Assembly: GCA_024803745.1 (NCBI GenBank)
Contig: JANJXV010000189.1
Coordinates: 1,316,861-1,380,860, forward strand
DNA length: 64,000 nt
Source: Megascapheus bottae
Taxonomy: Eukaryota; Chordata; Mammalia; Rodentia; Geomyidae
Reading direction: 5' to 3'
Shown here: piece by piece, positions 1 to 10,996 of the stretch
Numbering within the stretch: position 1 is the stretch's first letter
Layout: each line of letters begins with the position of its first letter
The notes under the pieces: model-generated
What the model saw: only the letters and a program-made list of their open reading frames with translations
Told to the model about the DNA's origin: nothing
Database searches by the model: none
Position numbers and translations under genes: made by a program

Positions 1-749
1 GTTCTTCATGTAACCCTTGCAGCTTGTGACAGTGTGAAAGGATTGCTGAGATATTGCCATATTCAAGTCTTTATGAACATCATGTTCCCCGGGGGGCTTG
101 TTAAACATGCAAGTCTGACCTGTGTCTGAGATGAGCTGCTGTGAAGAAGTCCCTATTGTCTTGGAAGAGGAGTGATATGTGTTTATATCACAACATCAAT
201 TGTGATCACTTAGTGGCCTGGCATTTCCAAAGTGCTCTGCAGTAGGCCTTCTTCCTGCAACCTGAGAAGAATCAGGCTGATCCAAGTCCTCACCTGTGGG
301 AGATATACCTCCCTCATCTGTACACTCTAATAATAATGGCAATAATGGCAGTGGCATACAGCCTTGGCAGGTGGCAAGGCACAAAGCCCATCGCGGTGCT
401 TCTCTACTAACTCGTGTATCCTGCTCTCAGCTGCCTATAGTCCCAGCAGAGTGGGGTCTTTGGAGAGCCCCTTTACCTGGAATCTGCCTTTCACTGTCTC
501 AGTGTCAACTTCACTGGTGAATGATGTTGGAAGGGGCTTATGCTTCATAAGAAAAATTAGGAAAATGTGTAAAGTGATGTTCTAATGTATTGGTTTTGTG
601 AAGGGCAATTGTTGCAATGCTCTTCATTGGACAAGTAAGCTGGGAGTATGGAAGAGGGAACTTTGCTTCCAAGATCAGAGTTCATGGTGTATGTCCTCCC
701 TCCCCAACTCTGGGGCTGCCTCACTGACCTATGGCCTCGAACCTTGCAG
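1..749 (+). other. Intron 10 of copy A (3' part)
   Basis: This stretch lies immediately upstream of the first recognisable exon of copy A and corresponds to the intron between exons 10 and 11 of copies B and C. Part of it (around 515-560, with 'ggggcttatgctt') can be matched by eye to the same intron of copy C near 49195-49215. Exon 10 itself is not present, so it lies upstream of the window. Small open frames here do not resemble semaphorin sequence. Confidence 0.6.
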
Positions 750-865
750 AACAGGGCACCCTGCACAAAATTATTAGACTTGAGAACATCGTGTACATGA
801 TTGAGGAGACCCAGCTTTTCCAGAAATCTGGACTTGTCCAAACCCTGGTGCTGTCTTCAAAGAAG
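750..865 (+). CDS. Copy A exon 11: end of sema domain
   Basis: The acceptor 'accttgcag' and donor 'gtaaag' bound a 116-bp exon entered in phase 1 and left in phase 0. It reads (g)EQGTLHK...IEETQLFQ...[10 protein letters not shown], the conserved last blade of the sema domain. It has the same length and phase as the exons at 23641-23756 and 49436-49551. Confidence 0.85.
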
Positions 866-2519
866 GTAAAGTAGTTGGGAAAACAAGATTGGCTGGATGC
901 CTTGCTGAATGACTTTTCATGTCTGTGATCTGAGTCTGATTGTTGAACTTGACCACTGAAGTCTGCCTGGCCCAGGTAATCCAGTCCCTAGAACAATACA
1001 CAAAGCAACACGATGAACATGGGATTTAAAGTTTAGGAAAGGAGGCAAAGCAGAGCTGGAAAGACAGAACTTCAGTGAGTCCTTGGTGCATACGGTGGCA
1101 GCCAAAGTTAGACACTCCATCACTATGAACAAAAATGTTCTTATGTCCTTAGCCTGTGAGATCATAGATTGTATAAGTGGGATGTTATGTTGTACAAAGA
1201 CACATCAATGTACCAACTGGTAAGAGAAATGATAGGTCAATCTATAGTTCCCTCTTCTGTCAACACCCTGCTTCCTTCCTAACCAGAGGCATATAATGTT
1301 TTTCATTAGGGTTGCATGCTCATGGCTGGTGCTATGCCACTTGAGTCATGCCCCCAGGCATGATATTTGGCTATTTAATTGCAAATGGAGTCTCACAAGC
1401 TTTTCTGCCCAGCTGGCTTCCAACCACATGTTCTAGTTCTTATCTCATTAGTTAAGATTACAGGTCTAAGCCACAGGTGCCCAACTAGTTATCCGTTTAC
1501 TAGGTCGTTCAGGTGAAACACAATTCCCACTCCACAGGCAGAAACATGGTATTGCTGTCATCATACATGTACCTTTTGTCACACTATGTTTATTAGATAT
1601 AACCATCAGTCCTGATCACCTGTATTAAGGAGAGCCACTCCAATTAATCTGGAATCAGTGATGTGACCAGAATCTGAAGGCCTTGGCTTTGAACGGGTCT
1701 GCACTGGAGCCTGGCAGCTGATTTCTTCCTTACAAAGGTGGCTGAGTGAAAAACCATTGGTTTGGCTTCCAACTGTGATGCTGTCTCATAGGCAGTGTTG
1801 CTAATAAGTCAACCTAGGGTGTAAGGCTAGGGGATCCCTTCCACCAGTTAGGACAACGGAAGGACAAGTCAAATGATCAGAGTTCTCCTAAAGAAGCTAG
1901 CATTGGAGAAGCTGCAAGCTGTCAGGCTGGCTGGCAGGGGGCGCTCAGGATGGAGGGAAGGCAGGATTCAGATCAAAGGCCTGGTGAGCCTTTGCCCTGT
2001 TGGACACCAGACACTGCCTTTCTTTTCGCACAGCTATAAGTAATCCTCGTTTTGGACCTCAACAGCCTTATGTGCTGACTGGTCCTGACATAGAAAGGAC
2101 ATTCCCCCTCAACACAGCACACACTCAACTCCTAAAAATGCTCAGAGCCTCAGCCATCCATGAGATTTGCCTTACGCCTGTTCTGTCTCTGCCTCCCACA
2201 CATAGGACAGCAAGTTTATCTATGCCGGCTCCAATGCAGGAGTGGTCCAGATCCCCCTGGCCTTCTGCAGGAAGCACAGAAGCTGCAAGGACTGTGTGCT
2301 GGCACGGGACCCCTACTGTGCCTGGAACCCAACTGAGGGCACCTGCGAAGTTCTACATGAAACTCAAGGCCCAAGCAGGTATGGGCAATGGGCCTCAAGC
2401 AAGTCCCCCCATAAATACACAGTGAGTGACTATTGTCTGTTGTCTTCTAGGGGCTGGATTCAGGATATGAGTGGCAATGTGTTCTTGTGTCCAGGTGAGT
2501 TTTTCTCATTGTAGCATCT

Positions 2520-2571
<52 letters not shown>

Positions 2572-4552
2572 TGTTCTTTCTCTACTCTGAACAGAGGTCA
2601 CCTGTCATATGCCAGACCTATGACCTCCTGGGTCCCTTTGATTACAGAAAGAATATTTTTGCCAGCATTGGTTATATTCACCAGAAAGAATTTTCTGTCT
2701 CCTATTGTCTTCTTTTCTGTTCTGCTCTGCTGGAGCTTGTTAAATAAAACTATCTGGGAAGAAAGGAGAGCTGCAGACTGAGCAGCTCTCATCCAAAATC
2801 CACAAAACAGAAATGTTTTTGAGTGGCAGTTGATGCCACAACTGGAAAATTTCATGTATGGCACAAATGTGCCACACATAAGATTATTAATGATGGGTTA
2901 TAAATTTATCTTCAGTTTGTGTGTACAAGAAAATAGTTAAAACACAAATAGATTTCATGTTTAGATGCCTGCTCCTTACCCCACCCCCCACAAGATATGT
3001 CTCATTACACATTTACAAACATTCCAAAATCTGAACAAACTTGAAATCCAAAATCTTTCTGGTTCCAAACACCTCAGACAAGAGACACAGAGCACATAAT
3101 GTGTTCTGGCGTCTACTATATTTGACTTCAGATTAGGATGCCCCAGGCTTGGCTTCTTCTTCTTTCTGAACAGATAGCAATCCTCAGGTTAGGAAAAATT
3201 AAAAAGTGTATGACTGGCATTGAATGCAGGTCTCCCTGCAACTGCTAGAAGAAGCATTTTGTATTGGATTCAGGATTCTGTTGCTAGATGCACAGCTGCT
3301 CAATGCTTGATCTCCCTGTGTAGGTAAGTTTTCTCTTGGTCGGTGGAGTCGGAAGTGAGAAATTTGTGCCATCTGATTGTCCCCAAGGGCTGCTAACCAG
3401 GATCATCTTGCATTTGATCATATATTTTTTCATATATTTTAAATTGTAATTAATGGAGGGGTTACAGTTATACTCGCCATATAGAAGAAGCATTATATCA
3501 CATACATTGATACCCCTTCTTACGTTTTTGCCCCCATTTCCCTCCCCTACCCCTACCCCTCATCTTGTTTCCCCCCTTCCCTTTCCTATTTCAAATAAAC
3601 ACATAAGCATATATACAATATACCAGATTATAAGGTAAGATACTGTAACATTATGAGAATAACCAAGGGACAACAAAAGAGATGAGCAATAACATTGTAC
3701 ATTAAGAATAACATTCACTCATTATAAAGCTGTTGTTTCCATATCCTGAAGGTCCTTTCATTTAGCCTCATCCTGTATGGCCTTATGTATCTAGACTTTG
3801 AGCTACTATAATCCTCTGCTAGGAGAGTCCAAATTTTGTACTAATTATTACAAATGAGGGAAACCATGGAGCCTATGTTCCTTTGGGTCTGGCTTACTTC
3901 ACTTAATAGGATTTTTCTCTTTTGACCTAAAGTTCCATCTTTCTCCAGCAGGTGATACTCTTGTGTCATCGGCATTTTTTTTTGTTGTTTTGTTTTGTTT
4001 TTGCCAGTCCTGGGCTTGGGTTTTTCTCAAGGCTAGAGCTCTACCACTTGAGCCTCAGCACCACTTCCGGCTTTTTTCTATGTATGTGGTACTGAGGAAT
4101 CGAACTCGGGTCTTCATGCATGCTAGACAAGCACTTTAACCACTAGGCCAAACTCCCGGCCCGTGTCATCGGCTTTTAAAAGCAGTTGAGGAAGTGAAAC
4201 AGGGTTAACACTGTACATTTATCTTGCTGTTCTAGGTGAAAAAATATTAAATCTCCAGCAGCATTTTTCCTTCACTGGTAGCACAGCATATCTCAGATGC
4301 TCCCCCAAATCCAACATGGCCCGTGTGATATGGAAGTTCCAGAATCGTGTGATAGAAACCAAGGGGGATAAGTATATTATTATGGAGAAGAAAAACCTGC
4401 TCATCACCAAACTCTCAATGAAAGACAGAGGGAGGTACCAGTGCCTGTCTGAAGAGTGGGTCAACAACAAATCAGTTACTCAGGTGCTCAACAGATACTT
4501 CCTGGAGGTGATGTTATCTCCATCAGTGCCTTGCTCTGCTGATAAAAATTAG
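750..4552 (+). CDS. Sema4D-like semaphorin copy A, 3' exons 11-14 (gene partial at window start)
   Basis: These are the last four coding exons (750-865, 2206-2378, 2451-2494, 4236-4552) of a class-4 semaphorin, a ligand family that signals through plexins; SEMA4D (CD100) is the closest member I recognise. In order they encode the end of the sema beta-propeller, the PSI cysteine module and an Ig-like C2 domain. All four are open and joined in compatible phase (2+114, 173, 44 and 2+312 coding bases), with GT donors and AG acceptors. The frame ends at TAG 4550-4552, just after the Ig domain, so the juxtamembrane stalk, transmembrane helix and cytoplasmic tail of an ordinary class-4 protein are not encoded. 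The product, if made, would be a secreted Sema-PSI-Ig protein. Exons 1-10 lie outside the window, so upstream inactivation cannot be excluded. Introns hold a decayed SINE, a (GT)n tract and an L1/SINE pair. Confidence 0.75.
1297..1490 (-). repeat. Decayed dimeric ID/B1-type SINE
   Basis: The minus-oriented SINE hallmarks 'atgccacttgagtcat', 'atggagtctcacaag' and 'aagattacaggtctaagccac' are spaced as in the better preserved copies at 30822-31040 and 33648-33892. It is strongly diverged and lies in intron 11 of copy A. Confidence 0.5.
2206..2378 (+). CDS. Copy A exon 12: PSI domain
   Basis: The acceptor 'cacacatag' and donor 'gtatgg' bound a 173-bp exon. It starts [20 protein letters not shown] and then shows the PSI cysteine pattern, with C-x(6)-C-x(2)-C, '[10 protein letters not shown]' and 'GTC'. 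PSI modules follow the sema propeller in all semaphorins and orient it. The exon matches 53127-53299 of copy C in length, phase and sequence. Confidence 0.88.
2451..2494 (+). CDS. Copy A exon 13: PSI-Ig linker
   Basis: This 44-bp mini exon lies between 'ttctag' and 'gtgagt' and completes the split Arg codon from exon 12. It reads (R)[14 protein letters not shown]. Its length and phase equal those of copy C exon 13. Confidence 0.8.
2520..2568 (+). repeat. (GT)n microsatellite
   Basis: About 24 uninterrupted GT units begin 25 bp downstream of the exon 13 donor of copy A. There is no such tract at the equivalent position after 53415 in copy C. Confidence 0.95.
3426..3960 (-). mobile_element. 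L1 3' end fragment in copy A intron 13
   Basis: Reverse-oriented L1 3'UTR: the 3' end lies at about 3426-3490 ('gggttacagttatact', 'gatacccctt') and is followed by the pyrimidine strand of the G-rich tract ('tttccctcccctacccc'). A stretch follows that is shared with several other L1 fragments in the window ('aggtcctttcatttagc', 'attacaaatgagggaaacca'). It is truncated, with no intact reading frame. The same family recurs at 18437-18995 and 38315-38505. Confidence 0.75.
3974..4162 (-). mobile_element. ID-like SINE with target-site duplication
   Basis: A full-length minus-strand SINE with a T-rich start ('ttttttttgttgttttg') and the core 'gccagtcctgggcttg', ending 'aactcccggccc'. It is flanked by the direct repeat gtgtcatcggc at 3963-3973 and 4163-4173, showing insertion by target-primed reverse transcription. 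It sits about 70 bp upstream of the exon 14 acceptor of copy A and is absent from the same place in copies B and C, so it postdates the duplication. Confidence 0.9.
4236..4552 (+). CDS. Copy A exon 14: Ig-like C2 domain, then stop
   Basis: The acceptor is 'gctgttctag'. The exon reads (G)[14 protein letters not shown]..., with Ig cysteines in 'LRCSPKS' and 'YQCLSEE', the core Trp in 'VIWKFQNRV', and the D-x-G-x-Y-x-C-like motif 'DRGRYQC'. After 'YFLEV', where the stalk should begin, about 11 unrelated residues lead to TAG. The sequence beyond the stop, still in the same frame, is a decayed stalk/TM/tail, so this was once a longer terminal exon cut by nonsense mutation. Confidence 0.85.
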
Positions 4553-5045
4553 TAGGGTAACACATAAAGGGTTGGCAGCATCTATGAAGAGGCCATAGCA
4601 CCAAGCCTCAGTCCTATGAGCCATCAGCATCCTGAAAACCAAAGTTTGTCATCAACATAATTCACCAGTTCCACTTATTAAAGACTGTGTATCTCTAGTC
4701 CAGTGACAACGACTTGCGCTCCATCTCTTTTCCTCTTCCTATTCATCCTCTTTCTTTGTCTCTTGGCCTACAAGTGCTGCAATGGCTACCTGCCTAGGTA
4801 GTCCTTGAAATTTCGCTCCGTCTGCTACTTGAGAAAAAGTTGAAGTGGGGATTTTTCTCATCTAGATCACAACATAAAAGAGACACGGGTAGAGCCTGGT
4901 ATCTTCTCCCTGAAATAATGGTGAGCAGCGGAGGCCAACACTGGAGCCCTGCTACACCGAGACAGGGACGGATACCTTCATCAGACAGAAACCATCCAAA
5001 CAAACTTTCTGTCACAGACAGCCTCTTGGTGACCAGTATGAACTG
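4553..5045 (+). pseudogene. Decayed stalk, transmembrane and cytoplasmic tail of copy A
   Basis: Read in the same frame as the Ig domain, this stretch contains a hydrophobic run (LFLFLFILFLCLLAY, about 4724-4771) followed by YKCCNGYLPR and SLKFRS. These resemble the transmembrane helix and the membrane-proximal basic sequence of SEMA4D. Further on come ETRVEPG and, with a frame change, LEPCYTETGTDT, resembling the acidic C-terminal tail. Stops interrupt it repeatedly, including TAG at 4799-4801 directly after 'YLPR'. The region is now best seen as 3'UTR of copy A. Confidence 0.75.
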
Positions 5046-5158
5046 ATGTTCACTGGCTTGGGTGTGGTTGTTGACCTATCTGTGCTTCCCTATCTGAGTC
5101 TTGGAGTCTGTCCTGGGAGAGTTTTGTGTTTGCCCCTCAGTAGTCCAGTCTCAATAAT

Positions 5159-5164
5159 AATAAA
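5159..5164 (+). promoter_or_regulatory. Candidate polyadenylation signal of copy A
   Basis: AATAAA lies within 'aataataataaagc', about 610 bp after the stop codon and 115 bp after the last recognisable tail sequence. The matching region of copy C (about 55610-55630) reads 'taattattgtttaatac' and lacks the hexamer. Confidence 0.45.
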
Positions 5165-6559
5165 GCAGATTCTAGCCTTTGTCACTTTTTTCCTCTTGAG
5201 TTGAAGCATCGTTTTCACACATCCTTGTTCCTCTACTCCCTCCTGCTTCCTTTTTCCTTTTGAGGGAGCAAGAAGAGGGGGACTCAATCGGAGAGTACTC
5301 TCCCATACCCACAAGACAGGTTCTGAGTAGAGGAAGCTAGACCCGTGGCTCTGGGTGGTCAATAGGACCGAGCCATGAATGCAGTTTTGCAGTGGCCGGA
5401 GTACCAGCGAGCAGACAACGGGAGAGGAACCACATTGGCTGCTCTCTTGATATATGCATATATGACAAGCAGGCACAACTCTCCTTTGTATCAACAGATT
5501 GTTTCCAGATACCCACAGATCCCAAATCCATGGATGTTCATACTCCTTATAGAGCATGGCGTTACGTGCACAAATATCTTCCCATATACTTTAAATCATC
5601 ACAAGATGGCTTATGTTAACCAAGACAATGTAAAAGCTATGAGTGGTTTTTAATGTGACATTGTAGAGAGAACAATTAACAAGAAAAAAGAAAACGAGTA
5701 CAGGTTCAGCACAGACATAGCATTGTCTGTGCAATTGGTCTTTCTGCAGAGATAGATAGACATCCAGTCCACAGGATCTGGGACCACTTCACAAAGCTGA
5801 TCAGGTATGGCTGGCTGGTTACACGGCCAGATGTTCACAGGGTCTGAGTGCTACCCGCAGCCCAGTGGGGGTGTTCTATGTGCAAAAGACACCATGCTGT
5901 CTCCCAGCTGAATGGACCCACAGCCAGGGCAGATTAGTCAACTTGCGTGCATTTCTAAATTCTTTAAGCACGTGTGTCCTGCTGAGTCCTAAGCAGATGA
6001 GATCTACCCACAGGGCCTGGCTTCAAGTTTCTTCCTGCCTGTGTTACTTCAAGGACCTCTTTGGGGCCCTTCTCTCTCCCCTGGCATCTTTTGAAGTGCC
6101 TTTGCAATTGCAGAATATTTGGCTACAGTCTGTGTACAGACTGAGATGACTGAGCTCCTTCAATGATAAGGCAACAGACCTGGGGCAGAGATGAAGCAGC
6201 AGGACTATCTGTCTACCTCAAGGTGAAGCTTAACTGATTTTGGCCTAGAATATTTTGGAGTTTTTCAGTAGCTTGGATTCTGGTGAATTCCAAGGCTTAA
6301 TTAACTTGGCTTGATGTGGAGGGACAGTTCTTCCTTGGCTTCATGTGGAGGGACAGTTCTTCCTTGGCTTCTTATCACTCCTATCATTCTACCAGTAAGT
6401 CCATGAAAGAGTCAAACAATAGCCAAATGGCCCCTAGTGACGTAGGACCTAAAAGGTGACCAGTGACAGTGACTCACAAGCTCCCTATTCCAGTGCTCAC
6501 AAGTTACGAATCAACTGGAAGTTGATGTAAAACTGACTGAAGGAGGAGTTTCATTCACA

Positions 6560-6633
6560 GTGGCATTTTTGACTTGCTGGAGTTAACCCTGCTTATAGTG
6601 GACATCACCAAGGAATCTGGGCAGTCAGAACAG
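6560..6633 (+). other. Candidate 5' noncoding exon of copy B
   Basis: The segment ends 'aatctgggcagtcagaacag' and is followed by the donor-like 'gtaggg'. It aligns with 'gaatctggggttttcaagacag|gtaggt' near 33008, upstream of copy C, and with a block near 58970 upstream of copy D. It lies about 4.1 kb upstream of the first coding exon. Shared position and the kept donor suggest an untranslated first exon, but transcription is not shown. Confidence 0.3.
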
Positions 6634-7807
6634 GTAGGGTCTGGTTGTTGATGCAGGGAGACAAGGTAGGGTTATTCCTGCTTGCTGAATGTGGGATGGG
6701 GATTCCTGTAGTTACAGCACTGGGAGATTTTTCTATGGCTCAGTTTTCTATAGAGAAGTCAACAGAGCTCACTCCTGGATCCTTCTTGAGGCCTTGGGTT
6801 CACACATGTTCATAAAGCTCTCTGCCAGATTCAAGCCTCCCTTCCACCTACGCTTTCCCAACATCTGCGCCAGTATAATGTCAGATTCCTGTACTCCCTC
6901 AAGCCGTGACCTTTTCTCTTAACTTGTCCTCTGCATTTCATGACTCCCTGTGTGGAAGTCAAGAAGAAACATCAGAGGATCAGAAGCCTGATTAGATGAG
7001 AACTGGTTGCAATTCATTGGGTTACAGTTCACTAGCCTTGAATTCAATATTGCTTAGTGGGTCATTTAACTATTTGGAAACTAGAAATGGGTTGAGAAAT
7101 ATGACTGTTTAATATGGCAATAGTTAAAGAGAAATTGCCTCAGGAGCAAAGAGAAACCTGGTGCTCTCAGTTGGTGCCTTCATGTTGCTACTAATGAGAT
7201 ATGGGTCATTTTGTTTTGAATATGAAGCAGTAGAATTATGTTCTGTGGCAGACTTCTGAGAAGTCCCAGTTTCTCAAGAGGCTGAGGCTGAAGAATTTCC
7301 TAAGGCAGTGAGCTTAAGGACAGCCTGGACACCAGCATAAGCAGAGTTTTGCATAAGGATCCATGTTCAAATTGCTTACTTAATATCAAGGACCAAGATG
7401 CAGTTCCTGGGGCTTCTGCAGGCTGGTGGGTGCCGTAAATTGGTTGAGGTGACACACATATAGCATGTGAGAACTCTGTGGTCTTCAGCAGGAAGCATGG
7501 ACCTGGCATCCCAATACGTCAGTGTTCCTTCTCCTACCAGGAGTGAGGTGAAACTAAGTCTTTCAGGAGCAGGTGCAGGAGGCAGGCAACTCTTTTCACG
7601 GGTATGGCCATGATGTAGTGAGGGTATTCCCAGGAAGAGCCTGTGATGTTTCAGGCAAACTTCCCAATGAGCCTTGGTTATCACCCATGGTTAATCTGGT
7701 CTGATTTTGTAGTTCCAGGAAATTTCTAATTCTGAATACATTTTGCTAGTAGATCAATACAGCAATAGATGTAGGCACTCCTCCATGTCAATGGAAGCTT
7801 TGTTCTT

Positions 7808-7920
7808 TTATCCCTCCCTCCCTCCTTCCCTCCTTCGCTCCCTCCTTCCTTTCTTCCTACCTTCCTCTTTTCCTCCCTCCTACCCTCCTTCCCCTCTATT
7901 TCTTCATCTTTCTCCCATTT
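7808..7920 (+). repeat. Pyrimidine-rich (TCCC/TTCC)n tract
   Basis: About 110 bp of imperfect CCCT/CCTT repeats on the + strand, flanked by unique sequence. No gene is associated with it. Confidence 0.9.
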
Positions 7921-8812
7921 CCCTTATCTCTGTAGCAGTATCAGAGACCCAATCCATGGCTTTATAAGTACTATGAGAACTACCTTTCGAGCAAATCGGG
8001 ACACTTTCATTTGAAATAGCATCTCACTGCTTACTTTGACTACTCTGTGTTCAAACTAATGATTCTCTTGTCTCTGTCTCCCCAGTTGTTGAGATTACAG
8101 GGGTGCACCACTATGCCTCACTGCTTTATGTGTTTTAGCAGTTCCATAAGTTTCTCTGCCAGGACTGTGCCACTATTTGTACACAAATCAATTTACATAT
8201 ATGTGATACACATACAGGGGCTCCTGAGCTTATGACAGAACTATGGATGTATAAATAAAACTCTAAGTTGCAAATATTTAATGTAATTAATGTATAGAAT
8301 ATTCAAGTTTTGTAACGCAGCCACTGCAGTGTTACCTCAGCTTTCCCTCACAAAGGAGGGGCTGAGTAGGATCTGTATCTCTGTGCTTCCTCCTAAGATC
8401 TCAAGGGAGGGTGGCTCAGCGCATTGCTAGCCCCAGGGTCTAGATATGGCTCCTTCCACTTGCATGTTGCATTCCCACCATGTTGAAGTGAACCCTGGTG
8501 AGTCAGGACATTTTCGTCATGTACACACTGCCCCACGCTGAGAAGCTTCCAGCCAGCCTCAGGAATTTCCTACCAGAAGCCCTTTCCTGAAACATCTCAC
8601 CCATGCTGGGTACCTGTGGGAGAGATGAAGAATTAGAGGGCATCTTTCAGCAGATGTTTCCCCCTTGCACTTTGGAGCCTACTGGTCTACCAGTTGTTGG
8701 AAAGCCTCACTTCATCCTGTTCTAATGTACCGAACCCCATGTGGACATGTGCTGGAGTTCTGAAATCAGAAAGGGCAGAAGGAAAGCTCTGCTCTAGGAC
8801 AATCTTGTTTTG

Positions 8813-9450
8813 TTTTTTTTTTTAATTTTATTTTATTGTAAAGGGGTTATACAGAGGATTTACAGTTACATAGATAATGAATACATTTCTTTTTGAACAG
8901 TATTAACCCTCCCTCATTTTTTCCTGCTTTCCCTCCCCTGCCTCCCCTTCCCCCTCAAATTGTAAATTTCATTTCCAACACAGTATCTAATGAGTATCAC
9001 TGTTACTGGTTCAACCTTTATCACACTGTTTTTGTGATTTCCCATTTCCTTCTCCAAATCATATAAATGTATGTACAAGTCAGAGGGTTCTGAAACAGAA
9101 ACAGTGACCATAGAGAGTAATCCAGAGGAGAAAAAAATTAAAACAAAAACAATAGCTGCAAACAGTGCACTGAAAAAGCAAGAAGGAAATAAGAAAGAAA
9201 AAAGAAAGAAAGAAAGAAAGCCTTATTTCCATATCATGGGGTTCATTTTGATTAGCATCATTTTATATGGTCATATGCAGATAGCTATTGTGCTATTGTA
9301 ATCCTGATAGGACTAAGCTAAGCATACAATAATTATTACAAATGAGGGAAACCATTGCGCCATTCAAAAGGAAAAGGAAGGACTTGGAAACAATTATATT
9401 AAGTGAAGTAAGCCAGACCCAATCATAGGCTCCATGGTTTCCCTCTGGGG
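8813..9450. mobile_element. L1 fragment with inverted 5' segment
   Basis: Positions 8813-9355 are the reverse complement of an L1 3' end, starting in a T-rich tract and including 'gggttatacagagga' and 'attacaaatgagggaaacca'. The next ~90 bp ('aaggacttggaaacaatt', 'agtgaagtaagccagaccc') are in the opposite orientation: the same sequence is + oriented in the L1 at 25540-25600. A switch of orientation inside one 5'-truncated element is typical of twin priming. An A/GAAA-rich stretch (9186-9220) lies inside it. Confidence 0.65.
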
Positions 9451-10267
9451 CACTTTTTAACATAGCTTCCCTGGCAGTGTCAGTGTTGGGAAGGTGTCAC
9501 TGCATGGCAGCCCTTGTTGGTGCAGGGATCACTGAGGAATGGTTTAGGTGAGGAATATTAAATCCCTCTCTCTTGCATTTGTCTTAGCAAGGTGGGAGGG
9601 AGTGTGCTAGCTCATAGTTAAATTGCTAATGTTTCATTAGATGCCAGATAAGTTGCATCCCAGAATTCCCCATACCTCAGGCCCATAAATCTCCCTCTCC
9701 TCCTCATCCTGCCTCAGCCCCTGGCTTCCTACTGTGTCTGGTTCAGGACTAGCATTACCCCTTGTGCTGGGTGTGTGCCAGTGTGAGGTTCTGAATGGGC
9801 TGAATCCAGGTTGTATATTGTCTATAGCCACTTTCTGGTTTTAGCAACTGGGAGTTTGGGACAGAAGTGGGATGGTAAAACTAATAATTATTGTGCTGTT
9901 TGTAGAAAAGATTGAATGGTCCCTAGCCTAGAACATTCCTTTCCCTGGAGGAAAAAGAGATTCCGGGAATCTCTGACTTCAGGGCTTTTATCATCATGAT
10001 TGCATCAGGATGGAGATAGGGCAATATATTTTTGCTGGAGACATGAGACATGGGGTCAGAACTATTCTCCCTACCCCCAACCCCCCCACTCAGCCCCAGA
10101 CTCCCAGAGTTCCACTAAACAGCACAAATCTACTCTTGAAATGAGGTGCTCGTAGCACTGGAAAAATCAGTCTTTTCTGTGGGGAGACTAAAGATCAGCC
10201 AGTGTGCCTGGACCACTGAATGGTATGATTTCATGAGTAAATGCATGTTCGCATATACACAGCCACA

Positions 10268-10433
10268 TTTTTTTGGGGTCTGGATAATGTATAGAGGGGT
10301 TATAGTTACCTTAGTCAGGTAGTAGGTGCATTACTTCTCGCACATTGATACCCCTTCTCATGTTTTTGTCCCCGTTTTCCTCCCCTAACCCCCTCCCAAT
10401 CATCCTGTTTTCCCCCTTCCCTTTCCAATTCCA
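10268..10433 (-). mobile_element. L1 3' end fragment
   Basis: Minus-strand L1 3' terminus with 'gaggggttatagttacc', 'gatacccctt' and the C/T-rich strand of the G-tract. It is truncated to about 165 bp and lies ~300 bp upstream of the first exon of copy B. Confidence 0.7.
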
Positions 10434-10734
10434 GTTCAGTCTGCCTGGATCCTGTAGTCTAAATTATTGTGTCTGACACACGCAGTAATGGGCTGGCCTG
10501 GTGGAGGTGGGGAAAGGTCCTGGAGTCCTGTGGCTCCAGCATTGTCCTGTGTCTTTGTGCAACTGCCCTTCAGGTGCCCTATCCAATAACTTCTGCTCCT
10601 CAGCAGATGGACTTGGGCAGAGGAGGTGGCAGAAGGGAGCTGAGGGGACACTGAGAAGCAGAGACAGCATGTGGCCACACATGGATAATCGTGCTTTTCC
10701 CCTCTTCCAATGATGTGTCTGCAGGCTGCAATGA

Positions 10735-10996
10735 AGCACCAGTGGATTTTGACACCCAGAAGGTGAGAGTGGACATTTCTCAGCTCACCAGGAAGTAGAT
10801 GTGGGTTCCCGGAAACTTCGCTGCTCGATAGCTCTGAGCAGGGTTGTATTTCCAGGGCTGTGGGGATTGTCTCACCTGAAGGTCCCTGCTGCTGTGAGGG
10901 TGCTCAGCCTCGTTAAAGGGATCATCATGACCCTGGTGATGTTTCGGTCAGTGACGTCATATGGACCAATGCCACGGATCAATTGGAATCTTGAAG
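10735..10996 (+). pseudogene. Copy B exon 1: signal peptide exon, start codon lost
   Basis: The acceptor 'tgtctgcag' and donor 'gtgagg' match copies C and D. The frame ending PMPRINWNLE(g) is the start of the mature protein. The position of the ancestral ATG is GTG at 10894-10896 (GTG AGG GTG CTC). The first in-frame ATG, at 10927, would leave a short, poor signal peptide (MTLVMFRSVTSYGPM). Confidence 0.75.

Larger units (their letters stand above)
5165..10734 (+). other. Intergenic region A-B
   Basis: No convincing exon is seen here. Parts are homologous to the C-D intergenic region: 'gacccgtggctctg' near 5340 matches 'gacccgtggctctg' near 56020, and 'catggttaatctggtctg' near 7690 matches 'catggtcaagctggcctg' near 60610. 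It also contains a candidate 5' noncoding exon near 6560-6633, a pyrimidine-rich tract, two L1 pieces and diverged SINE scraps. Long open frames on the minus strand, such as that at 5090-5557, resemble no protein I know. Confidence 0.6.

Noticed and set aside
2521..2781. Cys/Val-rich open frames across the GT repeat
   Set aside because: They are an artefact of translating (GT)n, which gives alternating Cys-Val residues.
5090..5557. 155-codon minus-strand frame downstream of copy A
   Set aside because: No recognisable domain, spans the 3'UTR and polyadenylation region of copy A, and is not kept in the C-D counterpart.
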